Positions 34,986 to 47,627 are shown, numbered from the stretch's first letter. The stretch is 64,000 nucleotides of DNA from Mallotus nudiflorus (GCA_947683625.1 CANTUR010000066.1:6606001-6670000), one strand, 5' to 3'. A program made the numbers and translations. The notes: generated from the sequence alone by a model not told the origin.

Positions 34986-37900
34986 TTAGTGATTCTTTCA
35001 CTTGGTCTTTGGGGCTGCAAAGGTAATCCATTTATTAACTAATCTCTTAGATTATAATGTATAATCATAAAAAAGTTTGAATTTCTCACATCAAGGATGA
35101 TTGTTGATGATATGAAATCTGTATAAAGCCTATAGTTTGCTAGTGGGTTCTTATACATCAAACCACTTGATTTTGTAGACACTTCATATGGTGGTTTTTT
35201 CATTTTAGAATAAAACTGCTGAAAATCTTTATCCCTTTGAGCAAAAATGTCTGATGCATATGTGAATGATGAAGTAGCTACTTTGACATTGTCAATACCC
35301 AAATTTAGATTCTTAGATACAACATTTTCTTAAATAGTATAAACATTTTCATTAGTATTTATAATTAAGACTTGCAATACGAAAATTTGAAACATTTTTG
35401 TGCTTATAAGTTTTTTGTGGAGCTGAACTATACTTCCTTCATATTGGCTGACATTTTCAGACCTCTCAGTGCCTTTCCCACCCACAACCTACAAAAAAAA
35501 ACATGACTAAATGCATTTATAATCCAGTAAAAAAAGATGTTATACAAAAAAACCTCACTCACTAAAATTTTTCTTAGTCTTGCACTATATTTTGATGCAA
35601 CTGACTTGTCTAAAGTTGAGGTTGCATTCTCATAAGAAGGTTGCTTGTTCAAATAAGGACATGTCTACCTATTATGCCCTTGTTGATAACAGATTTGGCA
35701 TATCATTTGCCTTCCTTTTTTAGAGAGTTTGATGCCACCAGACCTGTCATCCTTTCCTTTCTCCTTTAATCTGTTCTTAGTAAGCCTCCCAGGCATTCTA
35801 CAATCTGGAGGTGGTTATGGTGGATTAATTGCTCTTTTTTCCTAAAACTTTTGGCTATTAAGACCTTCCATCATGTGCTTATAAATCTCAATATAAACTA
35901 CCTTTCTGAACCATTCATGTATGTAGTCTTCTAGATTTTTGTCAATGTGGTAAATATCACATATAATATGAGTACAGGGAACTCCTATTAACTCCAATGC
36001 TCTACAAGGATAGATTTACTTTCTTAAATCAACCATATATGTCTCACCCCTCCATCCAACCTCGAAACCATTATCACCATTCCATGACATAATACAATTC
36101 GTACTTTTAAGACAAATGTCATAAAGCTTCTTCCTAATTATTGGACCAAAATGATTTACCCACCTTTGACTTTTATCTCTATTCTCTCTTAATCTATTCA
36201 TAACCCTTTTTTTTATTCCCTTTAGAATAATGTAAATATTTTTGTCTCTAAACTCAATAATCTTTCCATTAAAATCTTTAACCAAATTATTATCCACAAT
36301 GTCACATTTTATCTCGGTATTAAAATAGGCCCTGCACCAATACCTTGGATACAAGTTCAACATGTCATCAAATCCTTTAGGAGTCAATTTCTTCATCTCC
36401 TCCATGTTAGCTTCAAAATCAGGCATGTTGTTGGATTTTGCACATTTCCAAAACTGTTTTTGCAAATCATAAAGCTGATGATTCTTCATTCAATTAGCAT
36501 ACAAGTACCTAACACAACACCTATGCTTTGCTTCAGGTAGTAAATTAGTGACAACATTAAGTAATCCCTACACATGAAATTAAAATCAAATTAATTTGAG
36601 GAATCAAGTAATACATATACATGAAATGCATATGATGCAAATAAAGAGGTAGCATACCTTTTGTTAGTTAGTTATAATAGTCCAACTAGCTCCAGTTTCC
36701 ATAACCAAGTCCTTTGCTAGAAGCTTAATGAACCAGTGCCAATTTACTCTATTTTCATATGTTACTATAGCCCATGCAACTAGGAACATTTGGTTGTTCC
36801 CATCTCTCCTAACAGTTGCAAGAACCTCACCCTTAATTGTGCCTTTGAGAAAGCATCCATCCAAGCCTATAATCCTTCAACATCCACCTAACATACCTTT
36901 CCTCAAATAATTAAAACTTATATATAGCCTATCAAACAATGGCAGATTTATTGGAATGGGGTCTATGAACCCTCAAATCACATGTGCTACCTTTAGTAGT
37001 CTTAAGATTTTCCTTTATATAGTCCTACAGTCTCCCATATTCCTTTATCAAATATCCTTCAAGCTTTGCCATAGTCAATTGATTAGCCCTTTTCAACTAT
37101 GTTAAAGTAAGATTGACCTTCAAATCTTCTTTCACTAAATCTTTTAAATCAATTAATCTTATTTCAGTAATGCATTTATACTTGCATAAATAGTTAGCTG
37201 CCAACTACTTAGTAGTCACCCTCTTATTCTTTGAAATAACAAGATATGTATGGTCCTCAAATGATGTCTTGATTTGAAAGTGGTGACTGGCACTATCTTT
37301 AGAAGCATAAACCATCCATGGACAAATTTTCTTCAAACATATAACTCTTATTTGATATGTTGTCTTTTTAATAAATTTAATAGCTCTCCTCTCTTGGATT
37401 GAATATTTAGTCAACACTTCCTTGAACTCCTTAGGTCCCTTGAATGTCATGCAAAGAGCAATCATAATTTTATCAGTAGCTGGATTACAAGCAGGAAACC
37501 TACTTTTAATCCTTATAGCACGATCATCATCTAACCCATCTGTGCTGACATAATTGTAGTTTCCATTAGAGTCAAATTCCACATCTTCATTGTCAACTTC
37601 ATCTTCAACCTCTGACCTCCACTATGCAAATTATCTTGAACTATTTCTAGAGCAATAGCAATAGCTTGATGACTCTATATATATTCTTCTATAACCCCTT
37701 GAGCTTGAGCTTGACTACTAATTTTATTTGAACTATTAGCAGCTCTTTTACCCTTTCTATTTGGTTGCCTTCATGCTTCCCTTGCATCCATTAACTCTTT
37801 ATCATCATTTTCTAATAGCATTTCCAGATTAATAAACAAATCTAAGCACTCTCCATCTTGGTCATCTAAGTCTTGGTCTTCTATATCTTAGTCTTTTGCA

Positions 37901-39423
37901 TCTTGGTCTTCTACATTTTCAACTCCTGTATTTTTTCCTTGCTTAAAACTTGCATTAATATCTTCCACTTGCACTTATTCTTGATTTACATTAATCTCTT
38001 CACCTCTAAGCACTTCTTATCTTATTTGACTTAAAACATCATCTCCTAAATAGTCATTTAAGTTCACTGTTTCAACATATCCTAATATAGCATTTACTTT
38101 CTCTACTAAAAAAGGTTGTGTGACAGCTACATTAACTTCACCTCTTAATTCTCTCTCATCCCCATTTACTGCCTCACTTGTGCTTTGCCTCTCTTAAAGC
38201 TTTACACCCTCTCCACTACCCTTACCTACCCTTTCTTTCACAGCTTGATAAAATTTCACAATTTCTTTTATCACATTTTTACTGCTACGAGCTACACTTT
38301 ACTTTAAATAAAGCTTAGCTTTCTATTATTTTAGCAGTTCTATGAACCTATAAAAGGTCTCCTCATATGAAAGGAGCAAACCATATGCTAATGACATGTG
38401 GGGTTGCTTAAAATGTGTTTTCACTTTCCTATTACCAATCTTGTCCCTTATAATGTTTTTTAAAGCATTAATAACATCTTCACAAGTCACCATTTTTTCA
38501 ATATTGACTTTAATATAGACCTTCTTCCCATTAACATAATTTTTCTTGTAACCTTTTTCCCTACATACAAATTCACCAATATAAAATTTATGAACAATAT
38601 GATAGTCCATATTGCCAAGAAAAAAACAACAATATTATAAGCATACAAACATGAAACAACTACAAAATGTAATAAAACAACAATGAGAAAAACATAGATA
38701 TGACTTTTTCTTATCATACATTCAACATAAATAAGTATTATTTAATTAAAAAATTAATATTTAATTCCTTCAATGTTAAAAAAACCAAATATAAGTCAAC
38801 AAAAATTTGACCTTTTTCTGGAATTGCATTCAACATAAATAAGTATTATATTTGCCATTTGATGTTAAAAAATCAAATTTACCACACATTGTGTATACAT
38901 GCAAACAACTAAAAAATTGAGCAAGAAGAATCAACTAAAAAAAATTACCTTTTTTGCTTTTCCATTAAAACAATCTTTGATGTTTTTGCAAATAATATGA
39001 CCATCTTGCATGAAGATTTGATTTGGACTAATAAAAGGAAGAAGCTATTGGGACTAATAAAGAAGGCAATAATGTTTTTGAAGAATTGATTTTGTTTTCT
39101 TGCTTTTCTAAGTTAATGGGATGGTGTTAAGCTAAAAGTGTTAGGTTAATTTGTATTTCATTTATTAGGGTTAGTTTTATCTTTCTAACTACTTTCATTT
39201 AGTTTAATTTCATAATTTCCTTTTTTTCTTTCTTATATGGCAAGTGATGAAAAGAACTGTGGGTCCCATCACCATTGACTCACCAATTAGGCCACTATAT
39301 GATGGTTATAAGCACCTCTCTGATACAAAATTTATGAGTTCAGACACCCAATAGTTAAAAAAAAGGTTGAGACACTGAAATAGCAAAATTTAAAAAGTCC
39401 AAACACCAACTGTGCAATTTTTC
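34986..39423 (-). mobile_element. MULE copy B (Mutator-like element, about 4.4 kb or more)
   Basis: A transposase gene on the minus strand is followed on the right by about 0.8 kb of leader ending in a terminal stretch (reverse complement GGAAAAATTGCACAGTTGG). The end is fixed by comparison with copy C. The left end is not identified, so the left coordinate is only the limit of recognisable coding sequence. Confidence 0.65.
35039..38610 (-). pseudogene. MULE transposase gene (PB1-like, MuDR, MULE, SWIM and zinc-knuckle regions), broken
   Basis: In order on the minus strand: PB1-like N-terminus (38610-38326, MDYHIVHKFYIGEFV...); acidic linker with DQD repeats (about 37930-37800); MuDR domain (37582-37205, KEVLTKYSIQERRAIKFIKK, CPWMVYASKD); transposase core (36864-36664, MDGCFLKGTIKGEVLATV, RDGNNQMFLVAWAIV). 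A probable GT-AG intron lies at about 36569-36657. The second core part follows (LLNVVTNLLPEAKHRCCVRY, then 36489-36016), next a SWIM-like segment (PCRALELIGVPCTHIICDIY) and a CCHC knuckle (CQICYQQGHN, a stop inside, near 35690). The usual second catalytic Asp reads Asn (TIITN) and is followed by a stop; the first SWIM Cys is also lost. The transposase cannot be active. Confidence 0.85.
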
Positions 39424-41335
39424 CATTTAAAATCAATTAATAAGTTAGATGCTCATGTTTAACAATTCAAAATTTGGGGATTTTTATTTAAAAAGATTGT
39501 TGTATAGTTAGCGAGATTGGATTTCAGTAATTGCCATCTCATTTACAGAATATGCTCCTTCTTCCTTGCCATGTGAGTTTGTATTGCTTGAAGATGCTTT
39601 TAAAATGAAAGTAGGTTGTTTTGGTGAAGGGAGCACAATTTCACTCTTCAACATTACAACTTCTTTTAACATGGTTGGTCTATATGTTGCATTTTTAAGT
39701 CCAACCTGAATGCACCTCAAGGCTCCATGGAGATTATAAGATTCCACTACTATTGAATCAACTATCTCCATTGCTCTGCCTTCCCACCATAATTTCCATA
39801 CCTAGATATATTGTAGAATTAACACAAACATGAAATTCATAATCAATATTAAATATAAATAAGGCCATTAGCAATGGTTATGTGCCAAAACTTCATATCA
39901 CTTACTTTTCCTATCAAACTTAGGGAAGTGTCCTCTAGCCTAAAAGAGCTATTTTTCTTACCACCTATTATCTTTAATATGATGACTCCAAAACTAAATA
40001 CGTCAGATTTTATTGAAAATTTTCAAAACACAACATACTTTAGTGACATATATCTATTGCATAGGAAAACATAACATAAATGCATTACAAGTTATTTAGT
40101 AACAAATTATGCACATACATTAATTAATATAAAATTTACTTGCTATGTTCCAATAATTCTAGTTGTTTTGTCTTGAAGTTGATCATCTTGGAATGGTCTA
40201 GCCATGCCAAAAGTTAAAATTTTAAGGTTCATCTTAGCATCTAATAGAATGTTTCTGGTTTTCAAATCTCTATGGATAATTTTCAGCCTCGACTCATGAT
40301 GAAGATATGAAATTCCACTAGTAATCCTAATAATAATATTGAAATGTTGTCTCCAATCTAATATAAACTTTCTTGTTCGATTGGATAAATTTTAAAGACA
40401 AACAAAATTCATCATTTATAAAATCAAACATTGTAAAATGATGAAGTGGATAAAAAGGCAAAAGGACTTACGAGAAAAAAATGAGTCCAAACTTTTATTG
40501 GGCATGTATTCATATACCAACATTTATTCTTTCCTCTGAATGCAACAACCTAAAAGTCACAAGATTCCTATGTTGAAGCTTAGCTATTAACATATTTAAA
40601 TTCTTTAATTCCCTACCTTGAATTTTTGGACATTCTTTTTATAGCAATCTCTTTTCCATTATCTAATTAACCTTAAAATCGAGTTAAAATTTATTTAACA
40701 TGGGTTCAAGGTGAAATTTTTGCATTCAAAAACCCAAAAAAACTTTAGTTACACTGCCATCATATATATGACATTAATATAGAGACTATGCTTTATAAAC
40801 AATCCCAAAGTAGCCTTGTCCAATTTTGTTAGATTGATAGAAATTAGTAGTGACCGTAAGAATGGTGCTGAGACTAAAAAGTACTAAGTCTAAATGAGGT
40901 TGATCACTACTTCCTTTAGTATTTTCATAGTATTTTTATCCTCTTATAGAACCAAATGCCATTTTGTTCCTTTTATTGTTGACTATCCTTATGCTTTAAC
41001 AAAATAAAGGATTGACAACATTAAGTTACTTTATTTGACTAGAGAAAATTTTCATTTTTACTCCAAAATAGAGGATACAGAACAAAAAAATAACAAAAAT
41101 TTGATTTTTACTCTCATTTTCTCCTCCTCAACTAGAAATAGACTATTATGATGATGAGAACAAACCATGCTAAAGCAATAGAGAGCACAAGGATTAATAC
41201 CATTCCTTTCTTTTCTGAAACATTGATTGATACTCTCTTATGATTATCTACACAAGTAGGGAGATGTTAAACCTGAACATAAACATCAAAACAAATGATT
41301 GTTGAAATACTAAGATATTACTGTAGCTCAAATAA

Positions 41336-41660
41336 TGGTAGCGATGGCGGTGGCAAAGGTGGCGATGGTGTTACTGCAACCATTATATTAGTAGGTTATG
41401 GTAGAGGTGGTAGAGATTATACTAGTGGTGGAGATAGTAGAGGTTATGGTGGTGGTGGTGGTGGTTGTAGTGGTAGGGGAGGTTATAGTGGTGGCAATAA
41501 CAGAAGTTATGGTGGTAGAAATAATGGAAGTTATGGTGGTGGTGGTGGTCGAGATAGCAAAGGAGGTTGGGATGATATTGGAGGTAAGGAAAGTTGTAGT
41601 GATGGTATTGGTAGTGTCATGGTAATAAAGATTGTAGTGGTAGTGGTGGTTCAAATATTA
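41336..41660 (+). repeat. GGT/GGA-rich repeat encoding a glycine-rich stretch
   Basis: An open frame 41295-41678 (127 codons) is dominated by Gly with Tyr, Arg, Ser and Asn, in YGGGGGG, GRGGYSGGNN and SYGGRNNGSY patterns. Such composition occurs at the ends of glycine-rich RNA-binding proteins and some RNA helicases. No RNA-binding domain is attached and the ends turn into unrelated residues. It may be a captured gene fragment or just an expanded trinucleotide tract. Confidence 0.5.
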
Positions 41661-44268
41661 ATTGGTGGTTCAAAATAGTTTGTAGTAATGTTAAAATATT
41701 AATTGGAAAATTTCTAAAATATCTTTTATTAGTTTTCTAAAACTTTTTATAATTTGGAAAATAGTTTTCTAAATTAGAAAATATCATAATTAAATAATAA
41801 CTTTTATTTTCCAATTTTTTAGAAAATACGGTTTATTTTCTGAAACTAAATAGGCTCGAGTTGGTTGTTCTTAGCTCTCATTTTCTCTTTTTATTTTTTC
41901 AATAAAAAAATATTTTCTAATCATTGCTCATCATATTTTAGATTGATGGTAATTTATTATTATTTTTCTATTTGTTTTCTTTTAATTCTTTGTAACTAAT
42001 AAGTTCAATTATTTGATCTATCAAATTTTTTGTTAGAATTTTTTAATCTCCCTTCATAGAATTTTTAATATCGTTTATGAGATTTTGGTAGTCATCATTT
42101 ATGAATTCTATATATGTCCTCATTATGAAATTTTATTGTTATCTTTATAATTAAACTCATGTAAAGACCAAAAAGTCATGGAGATTTCAATGAAATTCTT
42201 TATAGCGTAGAGAAAAGAGGCGAAATTCTAAAAAATTCAGAAAAGATAGAGAAGTTTCGATAAGCAATCAATTGATGCCAACCGGAGGATTTGGGTTTTA
42301 ATGGATATTGGTTCACTTAGTCAAACAGTTGGGGTGGTTTAAATAATATCCAAGAAAGGCTTAATAGGTTTTCAATAAGAGATGATTGGATGACAATTTT
42401 TCCACATTTTCATGTCTCTCATTTGCTAAGATAATCATCAGATCATGTTGACCTTAGTAATAAGCAATCTTAATTTTGATATTAATAAATTTAAGTTTGA
42501 GCATTTAATTTGTTTGTTTAAATGTGTATAAGTTAGGACTCTATTGGAAGTTAAAATGAAGTATGAATATTTTGGGCTGATTCGATGAAGTGGGTTAGAA
42601 TTGTATACTCTAGTCTCTAAGGACTTAGATAGAGCAAGTAGGGTGTTGAACACTAGGAATTGCAAATTTTATATTAACCAAGTAAATACTAAGATGGATA
42701 GGTGATATATTAATAGTGAAATTTGTTGGATTATTCTAACTATACTAATTAACTACTAACTATACTAAATAATCTAATTATCTAAGTATCAAATTAAATA
42801 TTATTTGTTAGAACTACAATTCTGAATTAGCCAAAGAATTATAATGAATAATGAACACATGCAATGAATGGAGAATATGACCTAAAATCCTTAAGTGCAA
42901 CTATCATTGTCAAATAAGGGTATTTCCATCTAGAGTCTATAAGTGTTGTTGCATCATTATAAAGATAAACAAAAACCATGAAGTTCCTTGCCAATTCTTT
43001 AGCCCCTCAAAGTGGATTTCTTGTGTCTAGGTACTTTCCTAACCTTTAAGTGAATTCAATTATTTTTCCACCAAATTACCCCAACTATCATTGTGAATAA
43101 TTTGACTAACACATCATATATGGTGATCAAGCATATACAGCTCAATTAAACACTCAATTGAAAGCAATTCATCATGCATTATAAAAAGATATAATTCATT
43201 GGTTCATTCTTCCTTGCAATTCTAACAACAAAGGTTTAGCCAAGATACATGATCAAGCAATAACAAAAGAAAATCAAATAGAAAATAGAAAAAGGGAAAA
43301 GATAAGAGAAAAGATAAAACCCTTTTTACTAAATCTTGGTGCTTGTAGTACTTTTCCTTTCTTGGCTTTGCCGTTTGTAATTATGACTAAATAACAAACT
43401 AACACTAATTTAGATAATAATAGAAAGAATTTCGTTCAAGAAAGAATTTCATATATATCAATAGAAATAAATTCATGTGTTCTTTTTTCATTAAGACTAT
43501 CTATTTATAGGCATTCACAATTGACTAGAAGGGACTAGAACTTTTGAGTTGGAATGGCTTCACTTCATGAAATGTCATCTTCTTTTGCAGATGCTATAAC
43601 TTCAAGGGCAACTTCGTCAATTCAAATGACTTTAACTCTCAAAAGTTCCTTCATTAAAGTTCTAGATCTCTGAGTTATCTTTCTAGAGCAACTTGAATCA
43701 TCAAATTTAGATGTCTGTAGAAGAAATTATGACTGAAATATGAAAACTGCTCAAATCAGAATGTTCTAGACTTCTGCATTGTGCCGAGTCGTGACATGGG
43801 TGACGACTCGTGATAGAAGCTCTCTGTTACAAGTCATGCCTATGGTGACGACTTGTGAGAAGCTTCAATTGTCCAAAAATGACTCCTTTTGCTCTCCAAC
43901 TTGTTCTAATAAACTCCAAGTCTTTTCCAAGCATGAATTGAGCCTAAAACATGTATTTAACCTACATCATAAACCATAAAGATAAAAGAAATGAAAATAG
44001 TAACTTCATAGGCAAATAAACACACTAAACATAAGAAAACTTAATGAAATTAAGACTAAACTACTACTAAATACTAAGCATTTTTGCATTATATCATTCG
44101 ACTTCTGAGATTCAATGAGGCTTTTGACATCTTTAGAGATTTATAATGAGAAAGTTATCCTCTTCACATTTGAAGTAGACATATTGAGCTTTCTAAATTG
44201 AGCTTACTTGTCAAAATCCGAGTTCATTTGGGTATGTAAATATTGAGTCGAAGTTAACATATGTAGCT

Positions 44269-44525
44269 GCCATTTTAGATTGCACAGCTCTTAATATTTT
44301 GAAAATATCTTGAGCTACAGAAGTCTAATTGAGGTGATTCAAAATGATATAAAAATTTAAGTAAAAAAATCTATAACTTCTATGAAGAAAGTATAGGCAA
44401 ATTCAAATGTCTCCAATAAAAAATAATAATTTCAACTCGTGCACAGCTATCTGATAGCAGTTTGCCATTTTAGATTGCATTGCTCATAGTATTTTAGTAA
44501 TATCTTGAGCTACAGAGGTCCTTAA
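44269..44525. repeat. Partial tandem duplication, 195-bp spacing
   Basis: The block GCCATTTTAGATTGCA followed by AATATCTTGAGCTACAGA occurs at 44269 and again at 44464, with diverged sequence between. Confidence 0.7.
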
Positions 44526-45900
44526 AACATTGAATGCAACTGAATCAAAAGGATTGTAGTACCTAATTCCATTGCAACAACACGAACATACAGATCAAAG
44601 CCAATGTCACCCCAATACTATTTGGTATCAATTAAATGGTCGTACCATGTTAAGCAACCAATTTCCGTCCTAGACACGTATATGCTAGCATATGCATAAC
44701 AAGAACAGTTACTCTTACATTTTCTTTCTCACTCCATACTACTACGACTTGTGTCCATTTTGACTAAAACTGCTGCAGCTGTGTAATTAGGAAGTTTAAC
44801 ATTTTCCACTTTTATAAGCCCTTCTCCATGACCACAAACCAAGGAAGAATTCAGTTGCTTCCTGATGCATCCTCCTGACGGATCCCTTAAATTCTAGTCC
44901 TTTGGCAACTTAGGCTCATACCTAGGTAAACAAGCACATTCAAATTTGTTAAGAATGTCAGAATCGCACTTGCTATTAGCACCACACAGTCCATATAAAT
45001 CCCATCTGTGCTTTGGTGTTGACCAAACGTGCCATCGGTTCTGTTCTTGATTCCATGTTTGCACCATGAGGACTCCTGAGTCATCCAACACTATTATTGT
45101 CATAATAGAAGCATTATCACGAACTGTAACAGAATGGTATATCTCATCCTCATTTTGAAGACAAGTGTAAACAAAATTGCTTTGGTTTATTGTTCTCCAT
45201 GGCTAGGGACCACTTCTCCAACAAACTTCAGTGCCTTAAATGAATAATCTCTAATTGCTGGATCATCTGCTGATCTCCATAATGTCAAGAACAAGTTCTT
45301 ACCAGATTTCTGATTCATCCTAAGTTTCATTCCTGGTATCATTATGTTTGTTGGATGATCAAAGCTTTGCCATAAAGTTGTCCTTTTGCCACCAAGAGTC
45401 AAAAAAAAAATTCCTATATCCAAGAGCTGTGCCTTAGCTGATCGAGTATCTGTTGCTTTTTCGGCCATATTTGTGCACCAAATTGGTTTATTATTGTTAC
45501 TATAAAGAACAAGATTTCCTGAGGAAGATCCACTGATGGGATGGTTCCTGTTGGCTACCCACACCACAGCTTGCTGTGGTACTTTGTAGAACCAAATTCC
45601 AAGATATCTATTGCTAGAATTGCCAGGGCTGAAATATCTTAGTGCAAAATTGTTTTGTTTGGAGATGAGGAGTTCACCTTCTTTTAAAGTTTGATTGATG
45701 GTTACGGTGTCTTTGCAAGTACAAAATGCAATGAATGGGAGGATTTGAAGAATTGTAGCAAACTGTATCTTGGTGATCATTTGATTAGCATTAATTATCA
45801 TTATTTAATAAAATATTATTTAGATAATTACTGAAAATATTAATAAAATATTAACCACATGAATAAAAATATTTAAAATTATATTAATAAAAATTTTACA

Positions 45901-45906
<6 letters not shown>

Positions 45907-45946
<40 letters not shown>
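45907..45946. repeat. (TAA)n microsatellite, copy B equivalent
   Basis: Same position as the copy A repeat at 9354-9391, with a similar unit count. Confidence 0.9.
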
Positions 45947-46019
45947 TATTTGAATTAAGTTGTTAAAATTTTAATAAAATAGATACATTCAATTTTTTTG
46001 AAATTATATATATATATAT

Positions 46020-46172
46020 ATTCTAATTATTTGATTGGCTAAACTATTGTTGAGTTCATTATCAGTTATTACTTTTATATTTTTACTAAACATTTAGTAT
46101 AAACTAGCTATCAACTATCAATTATTAATTATCAGTTATCAACAATAGTTTAACCAATCAAATAATTAGAAT
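46020..46172. mobile_element. MITE of about 153 bp with 33-bp inverted ends
   Basis: Arms 46021-46053 and 46139-46171 are near-perfect inverted repeats (ATTCTAATTATTTGATTGG at the left; TTTAACCAATCAAATAATT on the right). The interior has TATCAGTTATTA-like words. In copy A the equivalent region (about 9490-9610) is recognisable but the arms are eroded. The superfamily is unknown. Confidence 0.7.
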
Positions 46173-46370
46173 TTGCTTACAAAATAAATGAAAAAAAAAA
46201 AACTAAAGTAAATTGGAGTCATATGTTGTTCCAGACCTTTCCCAATCACCCCGTAAAAGACTACAATTGAAGTTTCGTCGTCAGCTCTCACAAAATAAAT
46301 GAAAAGAAAACAAATGTAAATTGGAATCTTATGGTCTTTGGCACATTCCTTAATGGCCCGGTAAAAGCCT

Positions 46371-46372
<2 letters not shown>

Positions 46373-46408
<36 letters not shown>

Positions 46409-46455
46409 TATTATTATTATTATTATTATTTAATTATAATAATAATAATAATTTA
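46373..46455. repeat. (TAA)n-(TTA)n head-to-head microsatellite
   Basis: About eleven AAT-type units turn into about eight TTA-type units, giving a perfect inverted repeat that could extrude as a hairpin. It coincides with the right edge of the duplicated block. Confidence 0.9.
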
Positions 46456-46784
46456 TTTTGTTTATTTTATTCAATAATAATAATTTAATTATTTTATTTT
46501 GTTTTAACTTAATAATATTTGATATATATTTCTTTTAAATTTAATATATTGTAGACACTCGGTTTGATTGGTCCGTGATAGGAGGTGAATTGTGGATGCT
46601 CGGTTTGGTCGGCTCACAATAGAGTCCAATGATGAGAAATGTGATGCTTGAGTGTGAGAGAGAAACCCGAAATCTTCTAAAAAATGAGCCTGAGAGCTTG
46701 AAACGTACAAATCCAAGACCAAAACCCTTATAAGACAAACCCAAGTCGCCCCGGCCCATTAGACCCAGTGCAGGGCAGGCCAGC

Positions 46785-46868
46785 GAGGTGACACCTCTAT
46801 GAAGAGGTGATCGCCTCTATGGCAGCAAGTGCTGAGGTGATCACCTCATCGTAGAGGCGGCGCTGCCT
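46785..46868. repeat. Palindrome cluster 1 (GAGGTGATCACCTC type)
   Basis: A perfect 14-bp palindrome, GAGGTGATCACCTC, lies at 46834-46847. Variants flank it: GAGGTGACACCTC, GAGGTGATCGCCTC and GAGGCGGCGCTGCCTC. Confidence 0.85.
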
Positions 46869-47552
46869 CTGCACATTGCCACTTGTCTCTAAATTAAATG
46901 TAGAGGTGACAATGGTGGTTAAGGGCAGGCCTACCTCGATTGAAGCTCAATCTCTAGTTTGGAAGAGAAAATTTTTAGGAAGAGAAAAAGGCTAAAAATG
47001 CAATGATGAAAAAAAGGTAGTAGGGGAGTGGGCTAGGAAGGTGATAAAAAGAGAAAGAGAGAGAAAAAGGGGACCATTTTTTTTAGCAAGGGGTGAGGAC
47101 TTTTTAGCAAAAGAAAAGAGAGAAGTTTCAGGGGGTAGCTCTGAAACAAAAAGGAGAAAATGTTCTTGAAAAGAGAGAAAGGGGAGTAAATTTAAGTGGG
47201 ATTTTCTTGAAGAAAAAGGGTAGAAAAGCTTGCATTCAAGGGAAGTCCAACACTTATATTCATTTTTAAAGGCCAACAACATCGAAAAAGCTCATCCTTT
47301 AGTAATTATCTTGATCCTTTTTAAAGATTGAGTCATAGATTTGTATAACCCTTACTTGCTTGCATAATCTCTAGCTTAATTGTCTATTAGCTTGTTTATT
47401 CACTCTCTTGTGTTCATTGCTTATGATATGCCATGTCATTAGCATGATTTCTTGAGTTTTAAGTATAGGTGTGAGTCTAGCTTATCTATACTAATTGATC
47501 TTTCCTTGAAATAGAAGTCTGCTAATTTGAGAGTCATCTGAGTCTATCTATC

Positions 47553-47627
47553 AGGTGATTGCCTCTTTAGAGAGGCATCGCCTCACTATCAAGAGGCAAT
47601 TGCCTCTTCACAGAGGTGATTGTCACT
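47553..47627. repeat. Palindrome cluster 2
   Basis: Contains the perfect 18-bp palindrome AAGAGGCAATTGCCTCTT (47591-47608), with AGGTGATTGCCTCT, GAGGCATCGCCTC and GAGGTGATTGTCAC nearby. Confidence 0.85.

Larger units (their letters stand above)
41304..44545. mobile_element. 3.2-kb insertion in intron 1 of kinase copy B
   Basis: In copy A this intron is only 84 bp. Copy B homology stops after AAACAAATG (about 41303) and resumes at ACTGAATCAAAAGG (about 44546). The insert carries a glycine-codon repeat, AT-rich spacer and a 195-bp tandem duplication near its right end, and no recognised transposase or RT. No terminal repeats or target duplication are clear, so it may be composite. Confidence 0.6.
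39508..45801 (-). pseudogene. G-type lectin S-receptor-like kinase pseudogene, copy B
   Basis: It corresponds exon by exon to copy A but is wrecked. Relative to A it has: an in-frame 24-nt loss between TTCC repeats (about 45510); a 40-nt deletion at about 45237 that shifts the frame; Trp to stop near 44896; Gly to Tyr in the kinase glycine loop (GQGYFGIVYK), a stop in exon 3, and GT changed to GC at that exon's donor (about 40793); losses of 8 and 2 nt in exon 4 (about 40595 and 40558); DFG changed to TFG (about 40214); and a 12-nt deletion in the last exon. Intron 1 holds a 3.2-kb insertion, and 289 bp upstream of the start codon are missing. It keeps the C-terminal tail (to 39508) that copy A has lost. 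Confidence 0.92.

Noticed and set aside
41388..41654. Minus-strand Thr/Ile/Ser-rich frame and a plus-strand Val-rich frame
   Set aside because: Both are other-frame readings of the GGT/GGA repeat; neither has a plausible domain.
43779..43979. 66-codon frame in the intron insertion
   Set aside because: No domain, no homologous frame elsewhere in the window, and short enough to be chance.
46992..47282. Minus-strand Ser/Phe/Leu-rich frame of 96 codons
   Set aside because: It is the complement of a purine-rich stretch in the Ogre-like LTR/leader.
46785..47627. CRISPR-like array from the GAGG palindromes
   Set aside because: Spacing is irregular, units vary and are palindromic throughout, no cas genes occur, and the setting is a plant retrotransposon.
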